DNA of 64,000 nt, from positions 9,672,390 through 9,736,389 of the forward strand of contig NW_023503409.1 in assembly GCF_014529535.1 (NCBI RefSeq), read 5' to 3'. Position numbers and translations under genes: made by a program. The DNA is from Bradysia coprophila (lineage: Eukaryota > Arthropoda > Insecta > Diptera > Sciaridae). How positions within the stretch are numbered: position 1 is the first letter of the stretch; the number at the start of each line of letters is the position of its first letter. This document shows, piece after piece, positions 44,960 to 57,770 of the stretch. The notes under the pieces were generated by a model. The model saw only the letters and a list, made by a program, of their open reading frames with translations, made no database searches and was not told the DNA's origin.

Positions 44960-45675
44960 GACGATACAAAAATTCTTTTGGGAATATCTCTCATGGAATT
45001 CCCCGTCTAATAAAAAAGTTTTTGAAATCCGTTGAGGATTACGTGAAGTTATCGTGTTATCTAGGAACGAGACAAAAAAAATTTTGTGAATATCTCTAAG
45101 ATCACCTGTCCGTTATGACCTATCTTCGAACTTAACCTCAGCAATTTAATTCGCTGTCGATTAAAAAAAACATTTTGGAAATCCATCGAAAACTACTCGA
45201 GTTATCGTGGAATCAAGCGACAAGACAAAAATTCTTTTGGGAATATCTCTTAGATCACCCATCCGTTACGACCCATCTTCGAACTTAACCTGAGGAATTT
45301 AATTCCCCGTGAAATAAAAAAAAAGTTTTTGGAAATCCATCGAACACTACTCGAGTTATCGTGGAATCAAGCGACAAGACAAAAATTCTTTTGGGAATAT
45401 CTCTAAGATCACCCATCCGTTACGATCTTCGAACTTAACCTGAGGAATTTAATTTCCCGTGAAATAAAAAAAAGTTTTTGGAAATCCGTTGAAAACTACT
45501 CGAGTTATCGTGTTATCAAGGGACGAGACAAGAATTCTTTTGGGAATATCTCTAAGATCACCCGACCGTCATAGCCCATCTTCGAACTTAGCCTCAGGAA
45601 TTCAATTCCCCGTCGATTAAAAAAAAGTTTTTGGAAATCCGTTGAGAATTAGTCAAGTTATCGTGTTATCAACGA
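44960..45675 (+). repeat. Tandem array, units of about 150 bp, 4-5 copies
   Basis: The anchor GGGAATATCTCT recurs near 44980, 45085, 45239, 45393 and 45542. Each is followed by AAGATCACCCATCCGTTACGA-like sequence, CATCTTCGAACTTAACCT, an ATTCCCCGT block, GTTTTTGGAAATCC, and CTCGAGTTATCGTG. The last three spacings are about 150-154 bases. The first unit is shortened. Confidence 0.8.
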
Positions 45676-45909
45676 ATCATCAAAGTGTGACAAACATTTT
45701 CTATATTTAAGGTTTTTGGTCATACATTCATGCATTTTCAATCATAGTAGTAAACATTGTGTGACAAACATTTTAGGGTGTTTATCATCCATAAGACCCA
45801 TGACTTTCAGTCAAGGGAATTAGACCTTATCCCAGATGGAATACCCCGTCAACATAAAACCTTTCCTTTTGTGCCAAGCTAAATTACCCTTTACATATAA
45901 ACTAGTCGC

Positions 45910-46190
45910 GAGTCACAATTACCCATGGGATTGCGCATCATTAGTGGAGCAATTGACCCAACGCCAATCGATTGGCTTCCAGTTCTATGCAATATCGAAC
46001 CACCACACATACGACGAACACATGCACTAGTAAAAGAATCACTCAACGATTGGTGTCACGCCGACCGATTACACATTACATAGAAGAATTGAACTCGAAC
46101 AACTTTTCAAAGAGTCAGTCATGGATCGATGAGTGGTCGGAGCACAAATCAAACGTGGCATTACTAACGAACATACCATAACATAGAATC
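45910..46190 (+). mobile_element. Decayed LINE reverse-transcriptase fragment
   Basis: One frame reads LRIISGAIDPTPIDWLPVL then CNIEPPHIRRTHAL. This is the familiar post-RT segment (RIISG...TP..WLPVL..I.PP..RR) of many LINE ORF2 proteins. Another frame soon after resembles the W.eW...P segment. Stops and frame changes show an old, dead copy. Confidence 0.55.
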
Positions 46191-46199
46191 AACAATTTA

Positions 46200-49100
46200 T
46201 TTTGATAATCGACTGTCAATAGGCATTGGTATGATTGTAACGGGCTGACGAGTGCGGGGTCTCGAGTTTTTTTCAGGATTTGTTGCTGGCGTCTGTTTCC
46301 AAAAAAAGGAAATGAAATTATTAATTTTGTATCGCTTTTCACTTTGATGTGACTTTTGGTATCAATGCGAAAAATGCGATGAAGAAACGAAACAGGGAAA
46401 GCCGTCAGCATTCAAGGGGAAATCACTTAAATCCACTGATTGGTCGAGATAAAGTTTTCAGTTAAGTAAAGTGGTTTCACCCTCTTCAGCATCATTGAAT
46501 GTGAAGCGGTACACTGTTTTGAATGAAATTTTATTGTCTCACATTCAGGATAGAAAAACCCGTTTCCTTTACTTTTTATCGCCCTTCACAGTTGGTTCTC
46601 CTTGAGCAACTTTTCAATTATTTCTCTTTTTGCTTGATCGTCTCTATTAAGTCTCTGGTATGGTCTCTGGCGCCGAAGATCATCAATTTCTGCGTTCAAA
46701 TTCTGAATCATGGAATTCACCGAATAAAAAATAAATAAAAAGAAAGTAGAAGGAAGTTGTTTTAATCGAAATTTATGTTGTGTACTAAACGACATTTTGA
46801 AATCAGGGGAAAAATCAAAATTTAAAAACATTCCTATGAATGTAAATCACCTTTACTATAATCTATTAAAAAATCGTCATTTTACCCTGTCACAGACGGC
46901 AAGCATATTAACAGACTTACTATTCAAACTATTGCTTCATTTGATCGAAGATTTTAAGAGATCGATTTCAGAAATCTTTTACTTCATTTGTTTTGAACAT
47001 GTTTTGTCTATATAAGACCTCATCAGTTAGAGCTTGTCGTTTATTCTTGCTGTCGTTGTCGATAACAGATGACAGCCGTCTGTTACAGGTTAAAAGGTCT
47101 AAGCTCTTACTTTACCCCTCATAAAAATGAATGTGGAGGACTATACTAAATATAGACTTGAACGTACACACTCTGTTTGTATATCGGTTTAACGTGTTAT
47201 ATTTGTTGCCTTTTTTTAAAATAGTAGCGGGGATAAAGGACTTACTTATTCTTGTACCGGTTGTGAAGAATTTTGAAGAATTTTCTTACAAATTAAATCT
47301 TGAATATAAGTGAATTATTATCGATTGCTTTCGATAGGGGTATTCCCGACCCGACTTTATTTTTTTATACTCGAGCATAATAGTTATTTATACTACAAGA
47401 ACTGTAAAGGGTGTTTTATGTTCGAGGAATGGTAAATGGTTCGAGACGAATATAAAACTTATATACTCGACTATAAAGTTTATGTATTGGCTTATGTATT
47501 TGATGTTTATACGCGAATCGCAAAGCCTTCTTTATATCGAGGTTTGCGGTCAGATAAAGTGCGTTCTTTAGGCGAGAAATATATAAAATGTAAAATTCTG
47601 ACGTTCTTAAATGACAAAAAATACGAAATAGGCAAATCTATCACTTCATTTCATTCGATGTTGGTTTGAGTAAACTTTCGAAAATGTAGCATTTGTCAGA
47701 TTGAAAAATTGATTTGTTTTTGCATCGCATTTGGAATAAAAATACTCTTGCACAACGTACAATTGAAACAAATTGATGACTATTTTTCGTTCTATCTTTT
47801 GAGTTTTTAGTGCGAGTCCATATCTGCTTGCTTAACCTGTCTCTGACGGCAATACAATGATCGAATCTGTGATCGAAATCTAAAAAAAACATACGCGTAC
47901 GAAGAAGAGTTTTTTTTCGAAAATTTATTGGCACGTTAGAAAAAAACAATGAGCTGAATTTATAATAATTTCAAAAAATAAATGAAATAAATAAAAAAGA
48001 GATTTATGCAAAGTCTTCTACTTCATTTGTTCAAACGTAAGTTTTGCTATACATATAAGACTGTATTAGGCATAACTCATCATTTACTGTTGTCGTCGTT
48101 GTAGATAGCAGATTAATAACCGTTCATAACAGGTAGACATTGTTTTTCAAGGCGGAAGTCATTCCGGAAAATTCTAAACGAAATTGCGTTTGAAGAGAAT
48201 TCTGTTGATGTAATTCCAACCAAACGCAAAACAGTTTTTCAACAAACAAATTACGAAATTAAAAACCGATTAACGAAGGTAAACATGCAACGAATTTCGA
48301 TTTTTTTTTTAATTCAATCAATATTAAAAATGCAAATGATTTACATCTGCTATTGACACCGAAGACACAAGTAAGTGATTAGCTCCAAATGTATGCTACA
48401 AATATTGATCTAACCTGTCACATATGGCTATTCATCTGTTATCGATAACGACGACAAAAATAATGACAACCTCTGGGTAATGTGGTTCTATATATAGTAA
48501 AATGCATGTTAAAATAAATTGAAGTACAAGATTAACCGATTAAAAATACTTTACGTGTTACGGCATGTTTCATTTTCATTTACATTGCCTAATCACGTAA
48601 AGCATTGTACTTACGAGGTTTCAAGTTGTTATTTGACAAGTGGGGAATACAGCCCTCCCCTTCGGGTCGGGCTGTAACACCACACATATCAAATACACAA
48701 CTTGGAACCTCGGAAGTAACATACTATTGATCGATGGAAGTAATAGACCCGATATCAATCTCGATATTAATAGAATTCGGTTATGTTCCAAATTTTTATT
48801 CAAATATTATTTTCAGCATCTAAATGATCTAAAAACTTGGGAGAGCTCGTTCCGCGTTAGTAAAAGATCTGTTAGTTTAGTCCCTTAGAAGTAATTTCTT
48901 CTGAAGTTGTCGAACAATATTGGTAAGCTACACAAATTTTGAAAATGGTTACACCTCTGTTGTGTAGCAGTAGTAACTTATTCATTACAGAAACCGGTAG
49001 TTGAGGCATTATTCCCGAAATTAATTAGAGTAATGCAACCTCATTGAGACAGATATATTGTTCTGTTTATTAATGTAATTCAATTACTCTAATATAGACC

Positions 49101-49330
49101 TACCCAGCGTCAAGGACGTATTACATTGACGCATATAATTAGTACAATACCTATTTCCATAACAGTTGTAATAATGTAGAAATGTAGAGCGCACTGTGTA
49201 ATGTAGTGCATTGAACATATTGAACATTTCAAAGTTCCTATAAAGCTGAAGTTGAAAAATTGAATCAGCTTGAGTTTTATCCGTGTTATTACCGGAAAAT
49301 TTAGTCGTGTAATACATTAGGCAGTCAGCT
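46200..49330. other. Gene-free DNA with short duplicated blocks
   Basis: A block with TACTTCATTTGTT, then ATAAGAC...GTCGTTGT and an ACAGGTTA-type end occurs at about 46970-47095 and again, diverged, at 48000-48140. A related inverted stretch lies at 48420-48500 and another near 60190-60400. A hairpin (ACAGCCC...GGGCTGT) is at 48649-48677. No gene recognised. Confidence 0.45.
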
Positions 49331-51850
49331 ATGAGCTTTAGCGAACGGTTTGCCCTTACTTTAAACGTTCAATCATTATTTGGCCTGGCACCATTCCGAT
49401 TTAATAGAAAAACAAATGAATTCGAACCAAGTTTATCAAATTTAGTTCAATCGATTCTCGCTTACTTGCTAATATCCATCGGTGCAACAGTTTTAACTGT
49501 AAAGTATCGGTACGGTGACGGCGAAACGAGTCTGGAAAACACTGCCAATGTGTCCTTGTTTGGCCAAGACATTGTTCTGCTCATTGCATACAATGGAGCG
49601 ATGATAAAATGGTTACTCCTACGAAATGATCACATCCAATTTTTGAACAAAATCAATGAAATGGGCGAAAAACTGAGAGTCAAATTAAAAGTGGACGGAG
49701 TAACACCGCCGGCTACGTATTACAAATGGGGTTGTTTCGCTCAAATTGGGATAATCGTTTTCTGCATGTTCTTAATAGCAAACGACATATTCAAAGAACT
49801 ACACTTCGAGCGTTTCACATGGTTAAACTGCATTCAGAGCATTTTATTCGGAAGCGCTATCACCGTTCAAATATTGATCATTTTTTACATTGGCTTCTTA
49901 GCGGCAGCGTTAGGCCAATACTTCGATGTGGTCTTAAATAGGCTTTCGCATGTCAGAGACATACAGTTCACGCTACAGAAACGTGTGCTGAACAGGGTCC
50001 TGTTACTTGGTATCAATCTGTTCGACGAATTACTTTGCTTAAAAGAAGATTTTAAGAAATTATTCGACCATCTGTTGTTGTTGATGTTTTCGTTTGCATT
50101 TGTTAACCTAACGATCTCAGTCTATTTCGTATTGTCGTACTCGGGGAACAACATTTTTTCGATAGCGTCTGCATACCTTTTTTCAGTGTTCATATTGCCG
50201 CATGCATTGCTGTTTGTGTTCCTCATACATTTTATCCACAAATTAGGGGATGTGGTAAGTGTAGGGTGACAGTCCAATCTAGCTAATAAAACCAAGAATT
50301 TTTTTTCAAATGACCTTTAGGTTACCCGAATGAGTGCTACAGTAAACGAGCTTTGCGATTTTACGACAATCGAAATCAAACCGTTTGTAAGGATCCTTCT
50401 TTATCTCTATCGATAAACGAACAGGGCTTAATAGCTCATCTTTTTGCAGCTAAACTCGTATCTCTTAAACATCAACTACATGGAACAGACGAAATATATT
50501 ACGGTGGCAGATATCTTTACGATTGACTACTCCTTACTGTATAAGGTAACATATGTCCAGAAAGATTTTGTTTAAAATTACTAAAAAAACAGAACGAATG
50601 AAGTCATGCGAACACTAAAAAGTTTAATAAAAACAACCGATCTAGTCGAGTACTTGATTTTGAGCCCCGTACGCAGTACGAAGGGGCTTATAGGATTACG
50701 ATGCCGTGTGTAATTGATGGAATTCGAAACAGACGGTAAGGGCAAAGTGTTTGCCTATGTTCATAGATAACGAATCCGCAATAAAAATTTTGTCCGTCCG
50801 TCCGTCCCTCTGTCCGTCCGTCTGTCACGTCGATATCTTGAGTAAATCAAATCCGATTTCAAAAAAAAAAAATTTTCCCTGAAAGATAGTCAAAATAGTG
50901 AGGCTAAGTTCGAAGATGGGCGATTTTGGTTCGACCCTTCCGGAGCTGGGGCCCAATAAGTGCCTAACTGTTTTTCGACGATATCTCCAGACATTTAAGC
51001 ACTACACTTGTAAGTGATACGTCAAATGAAAGGTATTTACAATACCGATCGAGAAAAAAAAAATTTATGGAAATCGGATGACCGACTCGTGAATTAGACC
51101 CCTTGGTGTGAACTAGGTACAGGGCGGCAAGCCGTTTTTGCTTGTAGGTTGGCCAAATTTGAACGTATTTAGATGGATTTTGCTTTATTAGATAGGTATT
51201 GACCGTACCAATCAGGGAAAAAAAACTTATGAAATTCGATTCACCGGAGCGTGAGCTAGGTCTCTTGAAGTGAGCTTATATGTGGCTACTCGGCCGTACA
51301 GTGAAGGTGGTGTTTTTTGTTAATATTTTTGTTTGAAAGGTACTAACGAATGTAAAGCAGCCGTACTACTTTCCACCTCCTAACAAAATGGCCGTCGGCC
51401 GCCATTTTGGATGTTTGTAAAATCAATATAAATCGTTGAAAATGATACTTACTTAATTTTAGGTCAATTCGAAATTTGTGTTACATTTGAAAGGAACGTC
51501 GTACGGGGCTTCGTAATTGCGCTATGCGCAATTTTTAAGACGTACACATTTCATAAGAATTTTACTTTACCGACGTTTACGGGCGCAGTAGGCTTACGGT
51601 AAGAGTGGGGCGACGGACGAACTAGGGTCACGTACGCAATAGATGTACGGATTTGTACGGGGCTCAGTCGCAGCAAACGCTCCGACTGTTCTGATTGGAT
51701 ATAAGTGGATATTTCTTTAATTCCTAACTTAAATTACAGATGTTTGCTGCAATAGTTACCTACATGGTTCTTTTACTCCAGTTCAGACAGCTGGAACAAA
51801 TAAATGATGTCAAAGATACCACTAATGTACGAGCTACGTGGATAAAGTAA
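49331..51850 (+). CDS. Gustatory receptor 1 of the cluster
   Basis: Four exons (49331-50254, 50321-50386, 50450-50545, 51740-51850) give 398 residues, typical for the insect 7tm_7 chemoreceptor family. These proteins form ligand-gated cation channels in taste neurons. Hydrophobic segments are spread over the long first exon (for example LVQSILAYLLISIGATVLTV, IGIIVFCMFLIAND, ILIIFYIGFLAAALG). The last exon has TYMVLLLQFRQLE, the gustatory receptor signature TYhhhhhQF. Exons 2 and 3 are 66 and 96 nt, exactly as in the next gene, and all introns are phase 0. The third intron holds a dispersed repeat of about 860 bases. Ligand class cannot be told from sequence. Confidence 0.85.
50668..51530. repeat. 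Dispersed CCCGTACG repeat, copy 2, in a receptor intron
   Basis: It begins GAGCCCCGTACGCAGTACG and ends CGTCGTACGGGGC, followed by a hairpin (AATTGCGC-TAT-GCGCAATT). The interior has a GTCCGTCC tandem run (50789-50827) and the same ordered blocks as 28808-29905, about 200 bases shorter overall. Confidence 0.65.
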
Positions 51851-53367
51851 TAAGAACATGTACCAATAATTGATCATAATTGATCAATAACGCCTCGACA
51901 GTCTAAATCTAATGTCGCTGTTTTCACGTTTGTTTGTCAATATCTACTTAAATACAGCAATTATTGACATTTTTTGTCTCTAAATTATCCGATGCTTATA
52001 TTGCGATCATTAGAATTGTTAAACTGTATTTAAGACGTAAAGCCTAATAAGCTTGTCAACAAATAAATTGCGCTAAACACTAACAATACCTCGTCGATTT
52101 TGTTTGTTCACGTGAAAATGTGAGAATATATTTGCACTAATTAAAAGGCAATGGTATTTGGACTTGTAGGTGACATAATGTGTGACCCCATACCAGTCAG
52201 ATGGTAAATGGATTCTTTCATCAATGCGAAACATTCAACGATTGTATGATATGTGTGAACGTAGATATATTGAAAAATTGAACTTTCAGAAACGACGGCT
52301 TCCTGAAAAAACGATGACTGATCTTCATTTCTAGAGAAAATCACCGTTTCATCAGGAAGTCGTCGAATTTTCAATGCAATAATTAGCGATTATTGTTTCA
52401 TTTTGAAGAAGCTGCGGGAAGGTGTGGAAAAACCATTTTAATTGTGTAAAAATCGCTGCTGTTAAAACGTATTTTCTACAATATTTATCAGAAAGGTCAG
52501 AGCATCAGAACAATTTTCAGAGCTACGATATGTTAAATGTTGTGTGAAAGATAATACAAACTGCAATACATGCACCGGAATAACTGCTTTGTTCTTGTTA
52601 CCTGTTTTTCGTAATAACGAAAAAATTACGCAAAAATTGAGTTTGCAGTAAATAATTTGTCAGATTTATTCTGACAAGAACGATCAACGTAACTCTCTCA
52701 TTCTATGCACTAGTATCCAAATGAACTTCTTTTCAGCACAAGTGTCAAAATGCAGCAGACTTTGGTTTTGGATTGTCACACCAAAATAGTTATTTATGCA
52801 ATTCAGCACGATAAGTAACCATTATGTTGACCTATGATCGAGACCCAGCTAGTGTTAAAATGTCGATACTTCGTTGCATACTTCGTTTTTAAGAAAAACG
52901 TTGTTCCTAACTTTTGCTAAAAGGCGTTTTTATTGAACAGGATGTTTGGGTTTCTAATGGAATTCTAATTCGTATGCTTATATTACGAAAACCTCTACTA
53001 ATGCTGGCCTAAGTAGTTGCTCAAGTTGAATGTTTGCTCAACGAAACTGTTTCGGTATCAGGATTTTTACTAACCCTTGAAACTTTACGTTCGAGCGTCA
53101 AAAATACACCCTGTCGTCGGTCAGTAGCACTTATACAATTCTTCTATAAAAGTTGGTTGTCTTCAGTTTGGAAATGTTTAATCGAAATTATGAAAACGTC
53201 CGTCCTGCTCATTAAATAAAACCAATTCCATTAAATCGATTAAAAATGTAATTAGATGGCTAATGTGGATAAAGGAAAATGTAGTACTTATTACCCAGGA
53301 GGCACTTGAAACAAATCATTAAAAATCGTAAATTCAGTGTCGACCGTGGTGTCGACGTGTGTTCGAT
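51851..53367. other. Intergenic between receptor genes 1 and 2
   Basis: No gene seen. A short hairpin (GACGGCTTCCTGA... / ...TCAGGAAGTCGTC) spans about 52290-52370. ATTCAGTGTCG at about 53332 is a possible initiator for the next gene. Confidence 0.4.
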
Positions 53368-54730
53368 ATGATTTTCGTACAGAATTTATCGAAAATAAAT
53401 AAATTTCTTTTCCTATTCGGAATAGCACCGTATTACCTGAACGAAAAGTCCAACAAGTTTGAATGTTCGGTTTTCACGTTGATTTACACTTTCCTCTATT
53501 TCCTATGCATCTCGATTGCCATAATTTACATGGCATTCGTCTATTACCTGAAAGATGGACAAATGTTTAAGTCAACGTACATGATTCTCACGCTTCTTCA
53601 GCAAGCTACAGTTATGACCATTTTCTATTCGCTTATGTTGGACCTAATGCTGAAACGGCAGAAGCACGTAGACTTACTGAATAGTCTGGTTCAACTGGAT
53701 TCAAATTTAAGAAAAGTTTACACGAACAATAAAAATTACGGAAACAATCTATTGACGATGCATAGGCAGATAGTCTTTGTTGTTTGTTTCTATGCGGCAG
53801 TTTTGATCGTCACTTCGACTATAAATTGGTATCAAATGGCCTATTTTGAGCATCTATGGAACCTTTTGCAATTCTTTCTAATCATTTCAATTACGTTGGT
53901 TGCATACTATGTCCGATGCATCGCCGTAATACTCAACCACATATGTTTACCGATCTTCGAAAGACTGGATTCGATCGCGAATGATCTACGGTCCCCTAGA
54001 AACGATCATCAAAAGCATATTGTATCGGAAGTGATGGACTGTTTCGAATCATTTGACGATGTTATGAGCTTGAAGAATCAGTTGTCCAGTATTTTCGGCA
54101 TTCAACTGCTACTGAACTCAGCGTTTGATTTTATTATACTAACAATATCGGTGTACGGGCTGCTTTATTTCCAGACGAAAAGTCTACTCTTTCTGTACTA
54201 TGTCACCTTTAATAACATCCCGCACATATTTAAGAGTGTGTCGTTGGTCCTAGCTTTGGATAAACTAGCAAATCAAGTATGTTTGCTGCTAGAAGTAGGA
54301 CATGCTATGCTACTGAAATTTTGTTTATTTCCAGATAAGTACGCTGAGATGGTACGCTCTAAAAATTTCAGTCCATCCAAACCACAAGCTTTCAGAACTG
54401 GTATTTCTTCACGATTCAAATGCATGTAGGACTATTGCAACCATTTTTCTATTTATTGTTGTGTGTAGATGGACCTAATATTCCTTAAGATTACTCATAT
54501 GGAAAAGGACAAATATGTGACTGCTAACGATTTTTACCCGATCAACCGGTCAATGTTATATGGGGTAAACTTGCAATGATTCGCAATTTTAAAACTGAGA
54601 CAAACACATCTGTCTACATTGATTGTTTTAGATGGGGGCAGCGATCGTCACTCATATGCTGATCATTTTTCAGTTCCAGCAATGGGAGGATAATCAGTCG
54701 AACGTAAAGCATTCCAATGTTTCGCAGTAA
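53368..54730 (+). CDS. Gustatory receptor 2 of the cluster
   Basis: Four exons (53368-54276, 54335-54400, 54469-54564, 54632-54730) give 389 residues. The start MIFVQNLSKINKFLFLFGIA uses the first ATG in frame. It shares the FLFGI(A/S)PY N-terminal motif, the TVMTIFYS segment and the exon plan with receptor 3. The last exons read KYVTANDFYPINRSMLYG then THMLIIFQFQQW, a slightly altered TYhhhhhQF signature with His in place of Tyr. All introns are short (54-68 bases) and phase 0. Receptors 2 and 3 are clearly closest relatives; receptor 1 is more distant. Confidence 0.85.
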
Positions 54731-55139
54731 AACAGGCAGGCAGATAGAACGTATAACCTTTTTAATATTGCATAAATATGACTCGAAAATATATAATAAA
54801 TAAGTTCTTCGGTCTTAATTTACTAACAGGCAAACTGAATCGTATTTGGGGATGTCTTATCGAAAAAATCAAGAAAAGCTATAAATTTCGGGGAAGTCTC
54901 AAAAACTTCGGGAAAATCAAGAAAATTAAAAATTTTCATTAAAGCTCAAAAATCTTGGGAAAATTCGAGAAAACATTGATTTTCTGATGGAATGATTTTA
55001 TTGGAAGTGATGATGGAAGTGTTGAATTTTGACTGAAAGTTCGAAGCAGGATGCATTTTCCAGTTTACATTTTTGTGTGTGCCTAAGAAATTATTCAATC
55101 CTTCACTAACAGAAGTTGAAATGCTCATATTTCATCGTA

Positions 55140-55430
55140 TATTCTTTCAAACGCTATTCAGACACTATTTTCCCTGAAAGAACATGAAATTACCATTCTA
55201 ATGACGCCCCACACGACCATTTAGCTTTTTTGTACCTCGAGCAATTTCTACACGTTTTTGGTTTTTAATCATCTCCCAATAGCCACACAAGCTTCGAGAA
55301 TTTTTTTTTGAAACTGGTTTTGGCATTTAGGGTCTGGGCACACATAAAAAAGTCCACTGGACAATGCGTTCGATTTCGGTGGGCTGTTCTTGAAAAGAAT
55401 CACTGAAATTGATTTCAGTTCTTGCTGTCG
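55140..55430. repeat. Half copy of the AATGACACCCCACACGACC foldback family
   Basis: Blocks CCTGAAAGAACATGAAATTA, GCCACACAAGCTTCGA and a GGGCACACATAAAA-type segment follow in the same order as the right half of the element at 4809-5602. It ends with an AAAAGAATCACTGA terminus. The opposite arm is missing. Confidence 0.6.
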
Positions 55431-55579
55431 AAATAAAAGTTTATGTTGGAATTGGTCCGTCAACCTTTGTGTTTTAGTTCGCTTCAGTTGTTTTACCAGC
55501 TGCTTCACTCGTACAAACACTCTCCTTATACGTTTTTGTATATGGGTTTTATAGTTCCACACACCTACGCGAGGTAGTA

Positions 55580-55685
55580 ATGGAATACAGGCCTCCTTAT
55601 TTCCTTATTTTTCCTTATTATTATAAAAACGTCCTTATTCCTCCTTATTTTATTAAAAACTCCTTTTATTTTCCTTATTTTTCGC
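55580..55685. repeat. CCTTATTT-rich low-complexity run
   Basis: Irregular repeats of TCCTTATTT over about 100 bases. No further structure seen. Confidence 0.5.
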
Positions 55686-56295
55686 AAACTTCATCGACGG
55701 AAATCAAAATTAAGAAAAAAAAATTCGCTGCGCGGCAAAAATAACAATTTTTATTATTTTTAACACAAAAAACTCTAATAAAAAGGTGGTGTCGCGTCGT
55801 AGCTCATGATCGTTCCAACTTGACTGGTTTAACATATATTTTTGTGGTTCCACGCCACCTCTCGGCTCGAGAGTCTCGAGTAGAACTATTTGATTTAACA
55901 TGTAAATCACTCTTTAACATTGTCTCAGACAATTCAAACAATTCAAGGTTTTAGCCTTATTTGCACTTACTTCTTTGAAATTTATACTTTTATACTTTCA
56001 CCAATTTATTATTTTTTCGAAATTCGAACGGGATAACAAACAACAGCTTTTGCAGTTAACGAGATCAAAATCTAATCCAGCAACTTTTTAGACTTGAGGT
56101 TGGGGTCAAGTAAGAATTCACGCCGTAAGTACGTCTTACATTTCAAAAATTTTGTCGCATCGAAAACTGATTGAAAATTGTCACCCTACAAAAACGATAG
56201 GTACGTCAAAATAAACAGCGTTTTATTTTGAATTTTGAAGCGCACTTACAGTGATAATTGGTAAAGTTAAGCTTTGCTGAGAATCTAATTCATGC

Positions 56296-57217
56296 CTTAA
56301 GTATAGTTTCCACTTAAAAAGAGCACTCCGTTTAGCCTCCGTCTACATGACAGTTGTAAAATAGAACAAAAGAACTGTCACGCAAACGAAGTGGAAATTG
56401 AATTTATTTCAATTTTTACTCCGTTTACATGACAGTTCCTTTGTTCTATTTTACAACTGTCATGTAGACGGATGCTAAACGGAGTGCTCTTTTTTTTTTT
56501 TTTTTATTAAAGTAAGCCGCTCTACTAGCGTAGAGCACGCACGGGGGCCTCCGTTTGGGCCCATTGTACTGGCTTTGGTACAAAGCGTAGTTTGTACCGT
56601 TTGATAAAAATATCATACTGCATTTCTAATGGAAATTTTCCTTACAAAACAAATTCACTGTTCAATATGAATTTTAACTTAGTTTTGCTCAAAAGAAGTC
56701 CGAGTACCGCTACAGCTGTAAATAAAAATTAGATAGTTTACACATTCAATAATATCATGAGCCATCAGGCAAGAGATCCGTGGATCATTAGAATCAGGTT
56801 CATTAAGAGTCCCGACATAGAGCCATACGGCGAAGAGTTCTTTCGAACGATTGTACAACAGTTGTACCAGAAATTTCATTGTAAATCCAAACAAAATCAT
56901 CGCTGTTCATAAGCACATGTCCGTTAACAAAAGAGAACAATAGAATTGTACAAGCCGTACATATTGATCAAAGAAAAAGTGGTTCACGAGCAAACGATTT
57001 TGATTTTGTCAATAAATTTTAAATTATTTCACTATTTGACCACACATAATTAGCCAAAAAACATCGAAATCATCAAAAAGCAGCACAAAATTAGACAAAA
57101 TCACAAATCTATTTACACAAAGAAGCACAAAAGAAACACTTTCAGAGAGCGACGTATAAACACGTCCGTTCACTATGCCGTACACTTGCTCTTTTTAAGT
57201 GGAAACTATACTTTAAA
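56296..57217. repeat. TTAA-bounded inverted-repeat element, about 920 bp, composite
   Basis: The left end reads TTAA-GTATAGTTTCCACTTAA and the right end is its complement CTATACT-TTAA at 57213, with arms of about 28 bases. Inside, 56325-56490 is a separate near-perfect palindrome containing CATGACAGTTGTAAAATAGA. A T-rich run at 56491-56508 is followed by a GCTCTAC-TAGC-GTAGAGC hairpin and GGCCTCCGTTTGGGCCCATT. That looks like the 3' end of a retroposed sequence on the minus strand, inserted into the element. TTAA ends suggest piggyBac-type mobilisation. Confidence 0.6.
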
Positions 57218-57698
57218 CGCGCCCAAAAAAAACATTCAAATTTTCATCGTGATAAAAGTGAATTTTACGATACAACTTTACAAAACGATACGTCAAAATA
57301 AACATTAATGCGTTTTATTTTAAAGTTGAGGCGGACTTACGATGTTAACTGCTGTATCTTAGAATAATTACGATTTTTATCGAAAAAGTTCTCCTCATTT
57401 TTCCTCAATTTCAACTTGAATGGTTGGAATAATTGGTCGTAAAACAGCTGTAGTCGAAACAAATTCGGTTGACATTAACTGTAATATCATATACTATTTT
57501 CCACTAATTTTGTAGTCACACATCCAAAGAAACCACTTTTCTCGTCATTTTCGTAAATATGAAAAACTATTTAGTAATTGTAGTTGGTATAGTTTTGTCC
57601 ATTCCATAGTCAACGAACAAAACATTTTTGTTACACAAATAAATAGGAAAGACTAAAATATCTAAACAAAAACTCATGCAACAAATTAGTGGAGCGAT

Positions 57699-57732
57699 TA
57701 TATAAAATGACTAGACGCAGTAGTGCTTAGTT
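57699..57732 (+). promoter_or_regulatory. TATA box of gustatory receptor 3
   Basis: TATATAAA at 57699-57706 would place transcription start near 57729. This lies after the upstream in-frame GTG at 57723 and before the ATG at 57771, which supports the chosen start. Confidence 0.45.
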
Positions 57733-57770
57733 CGTCATTGAGCATTTTAGTGAGTTGTTACAACAACACC

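Larger units (their letters stand above)
54731..56295. other. Intergenic, repeat-rich
   Basis: Contains a half copy of the 4809-5602 foldback family (55140-55430) and a CCTTATTT-rich run (about 55580-55685). No gene recognised. Confidence 0.45.

Noticed and set aside
54840-54970. Possible additional receptor exon after gustatory receptor 2
   Set aside because: The sequence is a low-complexity run of AAAATC/TCGGGAA phrases without an open frame; the receptor already has a full C-terminus.
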